Shown in pieces: positions 7,815 to 16,510 of a DNA stretch of 53,928 nucleotides; position 1 is the first letter of the stretch, and the number at the start of each line of letters is the position of its first letter. The translations under genes and the position numbers were made by a program. The stretch spans positions 1-53,928 of the forward strand of contig CAIZWN010000004.1 of NCBI GenBank assembly GCA_903936705.1, read 5' to 3'. This stretch comes from an uncultured Myxococcales bacterium (lineage in GTDB: Bacteria; Myxococcota_A; UBA9042; DTJE01). A model generated the notes under the pieces. That model had not been told where the DNA came from. It saw only the letters and a program-made list of their open reading frames with translations, and ran no database searches.

Positions 7815-9821
7815 TCACCCTCCTGGCAAATCGAAAACGAACATTGCCCACTGGTTCTCGCGCGTTTCGGCCCTGATTTGTCCGCCGTGCCGTTCGATGA
7901 TCTGGCGTGTGATGAACAGGCCCAGGCCAGTGCCCCGCTTTGCTCGCAGTTCGGCCACGTCCAGGCGGCTGAACTTCCTGAACAGTTTTTCGATGTCGGC
8001 CGGGCGGAAACCGCGCCCTTCGTTCTGGACGCGGAAGCGTTGTACGCCACTGGGCAGTTCCTCGTGCCAGACACGAATGGTGCTGTAGTGGCGCCCGTAC
8101 TTCACGGCATTGGACAGGAGGTTGTCCATCACGATCCGCAGAAGGTCGCGGTCGCCCTTCACCATGACATCCTCGGGCACGTCGATCGCAACGAACATGC
8201 CGGTCGCGTAGACTTGCCGGGACACCTGCTCCATGGTCGGGTCCAGAACCTCCTTGCGGAAGGACAGCGACCGCGGTTCGAACCGCAGTTCGTTCTTCTC
8301 GATTCGCGAAAGGTTCAGGTAGTTCAGAATCATCTCGTTCAGGTACTCGAGGTTGCGTTCGACCGCATCCAGCACGCGCGCCTGTTCGCCATTCGGCTGG
8401 CCGATCAGCCCCTCCTTCAGCGATCCGACCCCGAACAGGCAGGATGCCAGCGGAGACTTCAGTTCATGTGTCACGAACTCCAGCATGTCCATGTAGTTCT
8501 GATTCAGCTGTTTCAGGTTGGCATTCGATGACTGGAGGGCGGCGTTCGAACGCACCAGCGCTTCGCTTTCCCGATCGAGGTTGTCGGCCATCTGGTTGAA
8601 GGCGTGGTTCAGCGTGTGCAGATCCTTGAACACGCCGCCACTGGTTGGGACCCGTGCATTCAGGTCCAGCGCCGCCATGCGCATGGCCGCATCCGTCAGG
8701 CGGCGTATCGGTCGCGACAGCCACAGCGCCATCGCCAGTCCGAACAGCAAGGCAATCAACATCCCTGCTGCCGTCAGCCAGACGAACGACTGGATCAGCC
8801 GCGTCCGGTACCCCAGGAATTTCGCCTCGAGGATGCCCACGTACAGGATTCCGACGACCTTCCCGTCCAGATCCCTCAGCGGATCGTACGCGCTGAGGTA
8901 CCAGTCGTTCACCACGAACGCGCGGTCGCGGTAAGGTTTCCCGTCGGCCAGTACGACATCCTCCACTGCGCGAGACACGCGGGTTCCGATCGCCCGCATT
9001 CCGTCCTCACCAAGAACGTTGGTGGCGATTCGAACGTCGCGCATGAAGATTGTCGCGGTGCCCAGAGGACGGCCGTCAAACGTCTCGTTTCGAAAGACCG
9101 TGTCTCGTATGGCGTCGGGAATCGACCAGTTCCGGTTCAGGAGAATGCCTCCGACGACCATTCCCAGTGGCCTTCCGGCATCGTCAGACACGGTCTCAGC
9201 GGCCTCGATCATCAGGCCGTCCGATTCCAGGCGTTCCACTGTTGACGAGGCCATGGGCGTCGGTCTTACTTCGATTGTGGCCCTCTCCAGCAACTCGGCG
9301 CCGTCCGCAGCCAGGACCGTCGCTGGCAGGCGAACCGTTCCTGCAGCCGAACCGGTCAGCACGGCGTCCCGTCGCACGGGGTCCATCAGAGCGATATCTC
9401 CGTTCGTGTAGGGTGCGCGCGTCCGCATCACCGTGCGCCCGTCGTTGCCGACCAGGGTCAGCGTGTCCATGCCGGCGCGGTTCCGTATGGCCTCGAGCCT
9501 GCGTCGCAGGTCATCGACTTCCCCTCCGCTGGCCTGTCCGGACAGGACGTCCTGCGACCGTCTGAGGATCGACACGAATCTGGTGGTGTGACGAACGTTT
9601 TCCAGTTGCTGATCGTACAGTGCCCAGGCGGAATGCAGGTCCTGTTCGACGCGCCGTTGCGCCTCGCCTATAACGGCGTCCGAGGTCAAAGTATAGCCCA
9701 GAAGTACCGACACAGCGCCGCCCGCAAGCACCATCAGCGCGAACGCACCAAAGATGGTCCAGCGGATGCTGAGCAAGGGCCGCCGGCCCTCCGGGCGGTC
9801 GATGTCGGTCGACGCGCGCAC
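7815..9821 (-). CDS. Cache-HAMP sensor histidine kinase
   Basis: This 668-residue membrane kinase begins at GTG 9821, preceded by GAGGAG. A first membrane segment (about 22-45) is followed by some 290 extracytoplasmic residues with double-Cache features (DTLTLVGNDGRTVMRTR, then GKVVGILYVGILEAKFL just before the second TM). A HAMP domain with LSRPIRRLTDAA comes next. The phosphoacceptor His near residue 450 is in FVTHELKSPLAS. The ATPase domain carries NLLSNAVKYG and GTGLGLF; its G1 box reads NEGRGF, with Asn in place of the usual Asp. It probably binds a small extracellular ligand. It sits 20 bp after the response regulator gene in the same operon and is the likely kinase partner for it, alone or with the GAF kinase. 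Confidence 0.88.
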   Translation of the reverse strand: MRASTDIDRPEGRRPLLSIRWTIFGAFALMVLAGGAVSVLLGYTLTSDAVIGEAQRRVEQDLHSAWALYDQQLENVRHTTRFVSILRRSQDVLSGQASGGEVDDLRRRLEAIRNRAGMDTLTLVGNDGRTVMRTRAPYTNGDIALMDPVRRDAVLTGSAAGTVRLPATVLAADGAELLERATIEVRPTPMASSTVERLESDGLMIEAAETVSDDAGRPLGMVVGGILLNRNWSIPDAIRDTVFRNETFDGRPLGTATIFMRDVRIATNVLGEDGMRAIGTRVSRAVEDVVLADGKPYRDRAFVVNDWYLSAYDPLRDLDGKVVGILYVGILEAKFLGYRTRLIQSFVWLTAAGMLIALLFGLAMALWLSRPIRRLTDAAMRMAALDLNARVPTSGGVFKDLHTLNHAFNQMADNLDRESEALVRSNAALQSSNANLKQLNQNYMDMLEFVTHELKSPLASCLFGVGSLKEGLIGQPNGEQARVLDAVERNLEYLNEMILNYLNLSRIEKNELRFEPRSLSFRKEVLDPTMEQVSRQVYATGMFVAIDVPEDVMVKGDRDLLRIVMDNLLSNAVKYGRHYSTIRVWHEELPSGVQRFRVQNEGRGFRPADIEKLFRKFSRLDVAELRAKRGTGLGLFITRQIIERHGGQIRAETRENQWAMFVFDLPGG

Positions 9822-9841
9822 GGCAGCCTCCTCGCAGGTCT

Positions 9842-10252
9842 CTACCTGTGCAGAAGTTCCGCGATCTTCTCAAGCAGAAGGCGCGGCTTTACTGGCTTCT
9901 CCATGAACGCGTCGATCGGCAGCAGGCGGCTTCCCGCGTCCCCCGAAAACTTCATGCGTGTCTGCTGCTGAATGGACGTCATCATCAGGATCGAGACGTT
10001 TTCGTATTTCTTGTTCTGCGGGAAAAGTTCGAAGTTGCGCAGCTGGTTTACCACGCGGAAGCCCGCTACCAGGTCCTCCATCATCACGTCCAGGATGATC
10101 AAGTCCGGGGTGATGTTATCGATGATGTCCAGGGCCTCGGTAGCGCTGCTGGCCGATGCGAACTCGTAGCCGGCAGCCTCCAGCACCGACCGGACAATGT
10201 CCACAAGGTCGGTGTCGTCGTCCACCATGAAGATTCGCGCCTTCTTGTCCAT
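9842..10252 (-). CDS. Single-domain response regulator (REC only)
   Basis: This 136-residue protein is a CheY-like receiver domain with no output domain. The acidic pocket is DDD at residues 11-13 and the phosphoacceptor is Asp55 in LIILDVMMED. MMTS supplies the conserved Thr/Ser, and FMEKPV the conserved Lys. There is an insertion of about 15 residues between the beta4 region and the Lys (around RMKFSGDAGS). ATG 10252 is chosen for the strong GAGGAGGGAA ahead of it. It lies 11 bp after the degenerate kinase gene and 20 bp before the Cache kinase. With no DNA-binding domain, it must act by protein contact or pass phosphate on. Confidence 0.9.
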   Translation of the reverse strand: MDKKARIFMVDDDTDLVDIVRSVLEAAGYEFASASSATEALDIIDNITPDLIILDVMMEDLVAGFRVVNQLRNFELFPQNKKYENVSILMMTSIQQQTRMKFSGDAGSRLLPIDAFMEKPVKPRLLLEKIAELLHR

Positions 10253-10263
10253 GGGTTCCCTCC

Positions 10264-11007
10264 TCACGTTCCGGTCGTCGCCAACGGCAATCGAAGATCC
10301 GCACGGGTGCCTCGCCCCGGCCATGGGGCCAGTTGCAGATCCCCACCGATATACCGGGCCGCGGCCCGGCAGAACAGCATCGTGTAACCACGGCCCAGCT
10401 GGAGCCCGGCCCCGGTTTGTCGGAACTTGTCGAACACGGTGTCCAGCAGTTCGGCATCAGACTCGACACCCTCGGATTCGATCACCAGCACCAATTCGGG
10501 TACCGGGCCAGTCCCCTCGATCCGCACGGTGGTCTGTACCAGCCCTCCCGTGCGCGTGCAATCGACCAGAACACCATACAGACGTTCCAGGATGCGACCT
10601 ACCAGGGGGCTTCCTGCCCGGGGGCCCGGCAGGTCATCCACGAAGTCGAAGGCCGTGCGGATGCGTCGGCGCGAGGCGTCGTCGGCAACCCTGGTGGACA
10701 GGCGCTCGAACATTGCGCCGGGATCAAGGGGCTCGGATTCCAGTTGGTGCGAGGAATCCTCCATTCGGGTCAAATCCCTGAAATCGTCGATGAGGGATAC
10801 GAGGTGCTGGCAGTTTCGCTCGGCCTTCTCCAGCCACTTGTCCTGCCCTGGTGTTACGGCGCCCTCGATGCCGTCGCGCAAGGCATCCAGGCACATGATC
10901 ACGGTGGACAGGCCGCCCTTGAAGTCGTGGAAGAAGTGGTTGATCAATCGGTATTCCGGAGTGGTAACGCCGTCGATAGATGGATCGTCGGGGGCTGGCC
11001 GCCTCAC
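10264..11007 (-). CDS. Histidine-kinase-like protein with degenerate ATPase domain (ChpT-like layout)
   Basis: This 247-residue soluble protein has a dimerisation/phosphotransfer helix with His27 in FFHDFKGGLSTVIMCLDAL, followed by an ATPase-like domain that lacks key boxes. The N box position reads LYGVLVDCTRTGG without the conserved Asn, and the G1 box reads ESEGVES rather than DxGxG. A TGAGLQLG stretch and GRGTRADLRLPL at the end preserve the fold. A DHp domain with a degenerate catalytic domain is the architecture of the alphaproteobacterial phosphotransferase ChpT. GTG 11007 overlaps the TGA of the hydrogenase protease gene, so the two are translationally coupled; GGAGGA precedes it. The phosphotransfer role is inference. 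Confidence 0.75.
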   Translation of the reverse strand: MRRPAPDDPSIDGVTTPEYRLINHFFHDFKGGLSTVIMCLDALRDGIEGAVTPGQDKWLEKAERNCQHLVSLIDDFRDLTRMEDSSHQLESEPLDPGAMFERLSTRVADDASRRRIRTAFDFVDDLPGPRAGSPLVGRILERLYGVLVDCTRTGGLVQTTVRIEGTGPVPELVLVIESEGVESDAELLDTVFDKFRQTGAGLQLGRGYTMLFCRAAARYIGGDLQLAPWPGRGTRADLRLPLATTGT

Positions 11008-11489
11008 GCGATTCCTCCACTGGAAACGGCGCCCAGATCGGCGACAATTTCCGCGATGATGGCGGGCAACCTCGCCGTCAGGGATGCCGACAGCGTATCG
11101 TTGAAAGACGTCGCGTCGGTGACGCCTATCCCGTAGAACCTCAAATCCGGGGGAAGCGCTTCGCCCAGGTGGTTGGCCAGCGCAAAAGTCTCGAGGATTC
11201 CCGCGTGGTGCGACGACAGCCAGCCATCCGGGGGTGCCACGACCTGGGGCAGAAGAACCCTTGCCACCTCACCCTCCCGAAGACGTCCGTCGGCAACGCA
11301 ATCGATAACGACGCCGCGATCATAGCGCGGAGGACCCGAGAAGGCACCAAGAAGGTCGAGGGCGCTGCCGTCAAATGGCATCCATTCGGCACCCCGACCG
11401 CACGCGCAGGCAACGGCCTCGGCAACTGCCGGCCCGACGCCGTCGTCCCCGCGAATCGTGCTGCCTACCCCGACCACCAGCGTGCGCAT
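11004..11489 (-). CDS. Hydrogenase maturation protease (HycI/HyaD/HoxW family)
   Basis: This 161-residue protein belongs to the family of endopeptidases that remove the C-terminal peptide of the [NiFe] hydrogenase large subunit after nickel insertion. The N-terminus LVVGVGSTIRGDDGVGPAVA contains the GxGNxxxxDDGxG-type motif with Ser in place of Asn, and its Asp residues include the expected Ni-sensing acid. VVIDCVADG carries the second acidic site and SSHHAGI the conserved His region. ATG 11489 gives a 7-nt spacing to GGAGG; ATG 11492 is next to it. It follows mvhA by 34 bp, and that subunit retains a cleavable 25-residue tail. Confidence 0.9.
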   Translation of the reverse strand: MRTLVVGVGSTIRGDDGVGPAVAEAVACACGRGAEWMPFDGSALDLLGAFSGPPRYDRGVVIDCVADGRLREGEVARVLLPQVVAPPDGWLSSHHAGILETFALANHLGEALPPDLRFYGIGVTDATSFNDTLSASLTARLPAIIAEIVADLGAVSSGGIA

Positions 11490-11525
11490 CATAAAACCTC
11501 CGCGCGGCGATGACCGGGACGGCGG

Positions 11526-12989
11526 TCAGCGGACGACGCTGCGCACGACCACGCCACGTGCATCGCGGACCCGGACCTCCATAGGCATCTCGCCGGGCAG
11601 GGAATGCGTTGCGCAGCCGAAGCAAGGATCATACGCCCTGAACGCCATCTCGATCATGTTCAGCACGCCTTCCGTTACCTCGATACCCGGCTTGATCAGC
11701 CCCTTGGCGGCGTCACGGATGGACATGCAGATTGCGGCGTTGTTGTTGCCGGTTGCCACCAGCATGTTGCACCGGGTCACCATGCCGTTCTCGTCGGTCG
11801 CATAGTGGTGGAACAGCGTCCCGCGTGGCGCCTCGATGACGCCAACGCCCTCGCGCGGGGTGGCCGTCGGGATCGTGCGGACGTTCGGTGACGTGGTTTC
11901 CGGGTCGTTGATCAGTTCCAAACTGCGTTCCGCCGCATACATCAGTTCGATGACGCGTGCCCAGTGGTTTGCCAGCGTTGCGTGCACCGGCCCCTTTCCA
12001 AGCACCGAGAAGAACTTTTCGAACGCCTGTTGCGCCACGGGTGTCGCCATCCCGGTTGCGACGTTCAGTCGGGCCAGGGGAGCCACCCGGTACACTCCGC
12101 TGTCCTTGCCCGTCCGCAATCCCTTCCAGCCGACCGCCTTCAGGTACGGGAACTTCAGGTACGACCAGGGCTCGACGTGCTCGCCGATGTGGTCCAGGTA
12201 TTTCGTAGGGTCGAACTTGACGAACTCGTTCCCGTCCTCGTCGATGACCCGCAGTTGCCCGTCGTAGAAGTTGACGAAGCCCTTGTCGTCCACCATGCCC
12301 ATGTAATAGGTCTTCATTGTGTAAGGGCCGTTGACGATCAGGTCTACGTATGCGCTGTTGGCCAGCACCACGTCGTCGAACAGCTTCAGCGTGAACTTTC
12401 CGAACTCGACCAGCTCCTCACAGTGCTTGCGGATCTCGGCGATCTCCTCGGGTTTCGTGATCGCCTTGCTCATGCCTCCCGGTAGGCCGCACACCGCGTG
12501 GGTGGCCTTGCCGCCGATGATGGCCTGAATCCGCTGGGCCTTGGCCCGCGACGCTATGACAGCGCCGCCTATCTCCAGGCCGACCTTGGCGACAACGCCC
12601 AGAACGTGTCGCGTGGTCGGGTCCGATTGCGGACCGCACACAAAGTCGGGTGCCGCCAGCGCGTAGAAGTGAGCGATGTGGCTGTGGACGAAGTGCGCAT
12701 TCAGGAACAGCTCGCGCAGCTTCTTCCCGCCCGGTGGCGGCTGGACTCCGTACACGCCGTCACATGCCTTGGAGGCTGCCATGTGGTGCGGGCCAGGACA
12801 CACGCCGCAGGCGCGCTGCGTGATTCGCGGCAGTTCCTCGACCGGGCGGCCCTCGCAGAATTTTTCGATGCCGCGCAGCTCGGGAACCTGGAAGTAGACG
12901 TTCTCCACCTCGCCGGCGTCGTTCAGGAAGATGTCGAACTTTCCGTGGCCTTCCAGGCGGGTGATCGGGTCAACGGTGATGGTCTGCAT
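11526..12989 (-). CDS. mvhA: [NiFe] hydrogenase large subunit, group 3c (MvhA-type)
   Basis: This 487-residue protein is the catalytic subunit that binds the Ni-Fe(CN)2CO centre. The N-terminus VDPITRLEGHGK is diagnostic. The L1 ligands Cys61 and Cys64 are in RACGVCPGPHH, and the L2 ligands Cys456 and Cys459 in DPCFGCATH. After His462 there is a 25-residue C-terminal peptide that would be cut by the protease encoded next. The sequence style fits the F420-non-reducing/Hdr-linked hydrogenases. ATG 12989 is preceded by AAGGAG. It is separated from the small subunit gene by 93 bp containing two hairpins. It oxidises H2 and passes electrons through MvhG and MvhD to HdrA. Confidence 0.93.
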   Translation of the reverse strand: MQTITVDPITRLEGHGKFDIFLNDAGEVENVYFQVPELRGIEKFCEGRPVEELPRITQRACGVCPGPHHMAASKACDGVYGVQPPPGGKKLRELFLNAHFVHSHIAHFYALAAPDFVCGPQSDPTTRHVLGVVAKVGLEIGGAVIASRAKAQRIQAIIGGKATHAVCGLPGGMSKAITKPEEIAEIRKHCEELVEFGKFTLKLFDDVVLANSAYVDLIVNGPYTMKTYYMGMVDDKGFVNFYDGQLRVIDEDGNEFVKFDPTKYLDHIGEHVEPWSYLKFPYLKAVGWKGLRTGKDSGVYRVAPLARLNVATGMATPVAQQAFEKFFSVLGKGPVHATLANHWARVIELMYAAERSLELINDPETTSPNVRTIPTATPREGVGVIEAPRGTLFHHYATDENGMVTRCNMLVATGNNNAAICMSIRDAAKGLIKPGIEVTEGVLNMIEMAFRAYDPCFGCATHSLPGEMPMEVRVRDARGVVVRSVVR

Positions 12990-13082
12990 CGCCTTCTCCT
13001 TGGGTTGCCCGCTACTTTGTGTCGGGCCCCGGCGTCGGGCGAGGCCCTCACTCCTTCGACCCCGTGTCCGGGGCAGGGTCAG
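12990..13082 (-). repeat. Intra-operon spacer with two stem-loops between small and large hydrogenase subunits
   Basis: The 93-bp spacer contains GGGCC (13024-13028) pairing with GGCCC (13043-13047), and CCCCG (13060-13064) pairing with CGGGG (13069-13073) across a 4-nt loop. Neither is followed by a T-run in the direction of transcription. They could affect mRNA processing or subunit ratio; that is a guess. Confidence 0.4.
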
Positions 13083-14066
13083 TCAGTGCTCTCGCTGCGC
13101 GCGCCGCAGCATCGACACCGGCAGCGTGAACCGGTAGAACGTCCCCAGCGGGTCGACCAACTGGTCGCCCTTTGTCCGGGCCGCCTGCTCGTCAGAGGCG
13201 TCCACGATCGACGTCATCGCGGCCAGCGCGTCGGCCCCCGCGTCCAGGCTCCTGGGCATCGGCCCGTAGCATCCGCGGCACGGCATGTTCACGGCGGGAC
13301 AAAGGGATCCGCACCCCCCGCGCGTCGCCGACCCCATGCAGGTCAGGCCTTGCTCCAGCAGGCACTTCTCGGCATCCACGAAGATCTCCTGGGGCCGGTG
13401 GAATGCCTGGATTTTCGGCTTGTCGGACTTGGTGCGCAGGCACTCGTCGCACACCGCCTTGTCTCCCGCAATAGTCGACCCGACAGGCGGCAGGTTGCCG
13501 GTGGCGATGGCGTTCACCGCGACCATGACCGTGTCCGGCGTCGGGGGGCAGCCGGGCACGTAGTATTCGACCGGGATCACCTGGTTCAGCGAGTAGACGT
13601 CATCAAAAAAATCGGGGATGTGCAGGTCGCCTTCGGGTACCTTCGTGTGCGTCTGCGGGGTCGTGCCCTCCGGGTTCACGGTTGACGCCGTGTACCCGTA
13701 GACGGCTTCGAAGATCGTCTTCTTGCAGTGAAGGTTCGCCAGTCCCGGGATGCCGCCGAACGAGGCGCACGACCCGAAGGCGACCATCACCTTGCACTTG
13801 CGCCGCAGCAGGCGCGCCAGGTGCAACTGCTCGCTGTTGCGTACTGCCCCGTTGAACAGGCAGACATCGATTTCGCCGTCCGCCCACGACTCGACGTCCT
13901 TGTACTTATAGTCCATCGCGATGGGCCACAAGCGGATGTCCGCCACAGCCGCTATGTCCAGGATCTTTTCGTTCACGTCCAGGACGGCCATGTCGCAGCC
14001 ACCGCACGATGCGGCCCAGTACATCGCCAGTTGCAGCTTTTTTCCGTTCTTTTTTTCTTCGCCCAT
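13083..14066 (-). CDS. mvhG: [NiFe] hydrogenase small subunit, group 3c (MvhG-type)
   Basis: This 327-residue electron-transfer subunit carries Fe-S clusters between the NiFe site and MvhD. The proximal cluster ligands are in SCGGCDMAVLD near the N-terminus, in FGSCASFGGIPG and in VPGCPPTPDT. The C-terminal part adds a Cys-rich ferredoxin-like set (CDECLRTK, TCMGSATRGGCGSLCP, NMPCRGCYGP). There is no Tat signal, which fits a cytoplasmic enzyme. ATG 14066 is chosen because GGGGTGA precedes it; the ATG at 14081 has no ribosome site and overlaps mvhD. It is 4 bp downstream of mvhD. Confidence 0.92.
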   Translation of the reverse strand: MGEEKKNGKKLQLAMYWAASCGGCDMAVLDVNEKILDIAAVADIRLWPIAMDYKYKDVESWADGEIDVCLFNGAVRNSEQLHLARLLRRKCKVMVAFGSCASFGGIPGLANLHCKKTIFEAVYGYTASTVNPEGTTPQTHTKVPEGDLHIPDFFDDVYSLNQVIPVEYYVPGCPPTPDTVMVAVNAIATGNLPPVGSTIAGDKAVCDECLRTKSDKPKIQAFHRPQEIFVDAEKCLLEQGLTCMGSATRGGCGSLCPAVNMPCRGCYGPMPRSLDAGADALAAMTSIVDASDEQAARTKGDQLVDPLGTFYRFTLPVSMLRRAQREH

Positions 14067-14070
14067 GGCA

Positions 14071-14520
14071 TCACCCCGCATGCTCGGGAAGAGGACCGAC
14101 TGCCGCGCGCCGCCTCCAGTCCAGCGCCCCCAGCGCCCGGACCTGGGCGGTCATCTCGTTGACCACGCGGACGAACACGTCGCCCTCGGCGGCCGAGATC
14201 CACTCCAGCCTCAGGCGCTGCGGCTCGATCCCGAACTGCGCGACCATCTTTTCAAGCGCCGGGAATCGCCGCATGGCCTTGAGGTTGCCGTTGATGTAGT
14301 GGCAGTCGCCCGGGTGGCAGCCCGCCACCAGCACCCCGTCGGCTCCGTCCTGGAAGGCCCGCAGGACGAACGAAGGGTCCACGCGACCGCTGCACATCAC
14401 CCTTACCAGGCGCACGTTCGGGGCGTACTTCATGCGGCTGGTGCCGGCGAGGTCGGCGCCCGCGTACGTGCACCAGTTGCAACACAGAACCACGATCCTG
14501 GGCTCGAATGGAGTCGACAT
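14071..14520 (-). CDS. mvhD: Methyl-viologen-reducing hydrogenase delta subunit (MvhD/FlpD)
   Basis: This 149-residue protein is the small [2Fe-2S] adaptor that moves electrons from the hydrogenase to HdrA. Its five-plus cysteines are placed as in the family: LCCNWCTYAGAD at the start, VMCSGRVDP in the middle and AGCHPGDCHYINGN after it. The length is close to the usual 130-150 residues. It lies 3 bp after hdrA and 4 bp before mvhG, so the three are translated as a unit. Its presence marks the hydrogenase as Hdr-linked rather than NAD-linked. Confidence 0.93.
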   Translation of the reverse strand: MSTPFEPRIVVLCCNWCTYAGADLAGTSRMKYAPNVRLVRVMCSGRVDPSFVLRAFQDGADGVLVAGCHPGDCHYINGNLKAMRRFPALEKMVAQFGIEPQRLRLEWISAAEGDVFVRVVNEMTAQVRALGALDWRRRAAVGPLPEHAG

Positions 14521-14523
14521 TGT

Positions 14524-16488
14524 TTACTCCCACGCGAAAGCGGCGTCGATCTGCGCCAGCACCTGGAGGTCGTTGAAATGGTGTCCCGTGATGGCGCTGG
14601 ACGGGCATGTCGCAACGCAGGTTCCGCAGCCCTTGCACACGCTGGCATTGACCTCGGCCAGGTGCGTATCGTCGTGGAACGAGATCGCGCTGTACGGGCA
14701 GACGTCCTGGCACACCTTGCAGCCGCTGCAGAAGTCCTTCAGAACCTCGGCCGTCGCGGCTTCCACCTCGACCATCCCGCGCGAAATCATGGAAAGGGCG
14801 GTCGATGCCGCGGCCGCGCCGTGCGCGACGGTGTCCGGGATGTCCTTGGGGCTCTGGCACGACCCAGCGAGGTAAACGCCGTCTGTCGCTGTTGCAAACG
14901 GCTCCAGCTTCGGGTGTTTTTCCATGAAGAAGCCGTCCGGGCTGCGGCCCATGCCGAACAGCCTGGCGACCGCCTCGGCGTCGTTCTGCGGCGCAACCGC
15001 CGAAGCCAGGATCACCATGTCGACCGGCACGCGCAGCACCTGGCCCAGCGTCGTCGATTCGGCGCTGACGACCAGTTTGCCTGTCTCCTCGTCGCCGTAC
15101 GCCTGGTCTGTGACATAGGCCGCCTTGCCCCGGATGAACTTGACGCCCTCGTGCAGCAGGCGGTTGTAGAACTCCTCGTAGCCCTTACCAAAGCAGCGCA
15201 TGTCGATGTAGAAGTTGTAGACGGTCGCGTGCGTCTTTTCCTTGATCAGGTGGGCGAATTTCAGCGAGTACATGCAGCAGACGCGGCTGCAGTATTCCTT
15301 GTGGTTCCTGTCTCGGCTGCCAACGCAATGCAGGATCGCCACCGACTTTGGCTCGCTGCCGTCCTTGCAGGTGATCCGTCCGCCAGTTGGGCCGGTCGCG
15401 TTGTTCAGACGCTCGAACTCCAGGCCAGTCAGGACGTTCGGGAACCTGCCGTAGCCCCACTGGCCAAGGCCGTGCGGGTCGATCAGGCCCATGCCGGTCG
15501 CCACTATGATCGCGCCGACCTTCTCCTCGACCACGCGGTCCTGGTCGTCCCAGCGGATGGCCTTGGGTTCGCAGAAGATCTCGCAGATCTTGCACTTGCC
15601 GTTCTTGAAATACGTGCACGATTCCTTGTCGATAACCGGCCTGCCAGGCACGGCCTGCGGGAACGACCGGTAGATGGCTTTGCGTGTGGCCATCCCCTCG
15701 TCGAACTCCGACGGCACCTTCTTCGGGCATTTCTCCAGGCATACGCCGCACGACGTGCAGGTGGACTCGTCGACGTAGCGCGCGCGCTGCCGGATCTTCA
15801 CTGTGAAGTTGCCCACGTAGCCATCGACATTCTCGACGTCGCTGTAAGTCATCAACTCGATATTCGGGTGCTGAGCTACCTGCACCATTTTCGGCGTCAG
15901 GATGCAGGCGCTGCAGTCCAGGGTCGGGAAGGTCTTGTCCAGTTGCGCCATGTGCCCGCCGATCGACTGGGAGCGCTCGACCATGATGACCTTTGTTCCT
16001 GCGTTGGCGATGTCCAGGGCAGCCTGGATGCCGGCCACACCGCCGCCAACCACCAGAACCTTCGGTGTCACCGGCACCATGCGGGCTTGCAGCGGCTCCA
16101 GCAGGCGTGCCTTGGCGACCGCGGCGCGCACGATGTCGATCGCCTTCAAGGTGGCGGCCAGTTTGTCCTCGTGGACCCAGGAACAGTGTTCGCGGATGTT
16201 CGCCATCTCGAACAAATACGGGTTCAGGCCGGCCATCGCGCACGCCTTCCTGAAGGTCGGTTCGTGCATGCGCGGCGAGCAGGCGGCCACTACAACACGA
16301 GTCAGTTTGTGCCGAATGATTGCGTCGTTCAGCAGGTGCTGGCCCGGGTCCGAGCACATGAATTTGTACTCGGTCGAGAATACGACGTCGGGCCAGGCAG
16401 CGGCGGCCTCTACCACCCTGTTCACGTCCACGACGCCCGCAATGTTGGTGCCACAGTGGCAGACGAAAACGCCGATCCGAGGTTCCAT
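14524..16488 (-). CDS. hdrA: Heterodisulfide reductase subunit A (HdrA), electron-bifurcating flavoprotein
   Basis: This 654-residue protein holds the FAD that splits electron pairs between ferredoxin and the disulfide branch. It begins with the HdrA-specific Cys region FVCHCGTNIAGVVDV. VLVVGGGVAGIQAALDIA is the Rossmann FAD loop. An inserted ferredoxin has CTSCGVCLEKCP, with CKICEIFCEP nearby. SRVCCMYSLK lies in the thioredoxin-reductase-like part. A C-terminal pair of [4Fe-4S] motifs reads CSGCKVCQDVCP and CKGCGTCVATCP. ATG 16488 is set by GTAGGAGGGATC just upstream; a longer frame to 16569 overlaps the preceding gene and lacks such a site. It sits 22 bp after the HdrCB-type gene and 3 bp before mvhD. 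Confidence 0.93.
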   Translation of the reverse strand: MEPRIGVFVCHCGTNIAGVVDVNRVVEAAAAWPDVVFSTEYKFMCSDPGQHLLNDAIIRHKLTRVVVAACSPRMHEPTFRKACAMAGLNPYLFEMANIREHCSWVHEDKLAATLKAIDIVRAAVAKARLLEPLQARMVPVTPKVLVVGGGVAGIQAALDIANAGTKVIMVERSQSIGGHMAQLDKTFPTLDCSACILTPKMVQVAQHPNIELMTYSDVENVDGYVGNFTVKIRQRARYVDESTCTSCGVCLEKCPKKVPSEFDEGMATRKAIYRSFPQAVPGRPVIDKESCTYFKNGKCKICEIFCEPKAIRWDDQDRVVEEKVGAIIVATGMGLIDPHGLGQWGYGRFPNVLTGLEFERLNNATGPTGGRITCKDGSEPKSVAILHCVGSRDRNHKEYCSRVCCMYSLKFAHLIKEKTHATVYNFYIDMRCFGKGYEEFYNRLLHEGVKFIRGKAAYVTDQAYGDEETGKLVVSAESTTLGQVLRVPVDMVILASAVAPQNDAEAVARLFGMGRSPDGFFMEKHPKLEPFATATDGVYLAGSCQSPKDIPDTVAHGAAAASTALSMISRGMVEVEAATAEVLKDFCSGCKVCQDVCPYSAISFHDDTHLAEVNASVCKGCGTCVATCPSSAITGHHFNDLQVLAQIDAAFAWE

Positions 16489-16510
16489 GATCCCTCCTAC
16501 GGAGAGAGCT

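Noticed and set aside
14524-16488. Selenocysteine codon in HdrA
   Set aside because: The frame is open from start to stop with Cys codons at the expected Fe-S positions; no in-frame TGA needs recoding.
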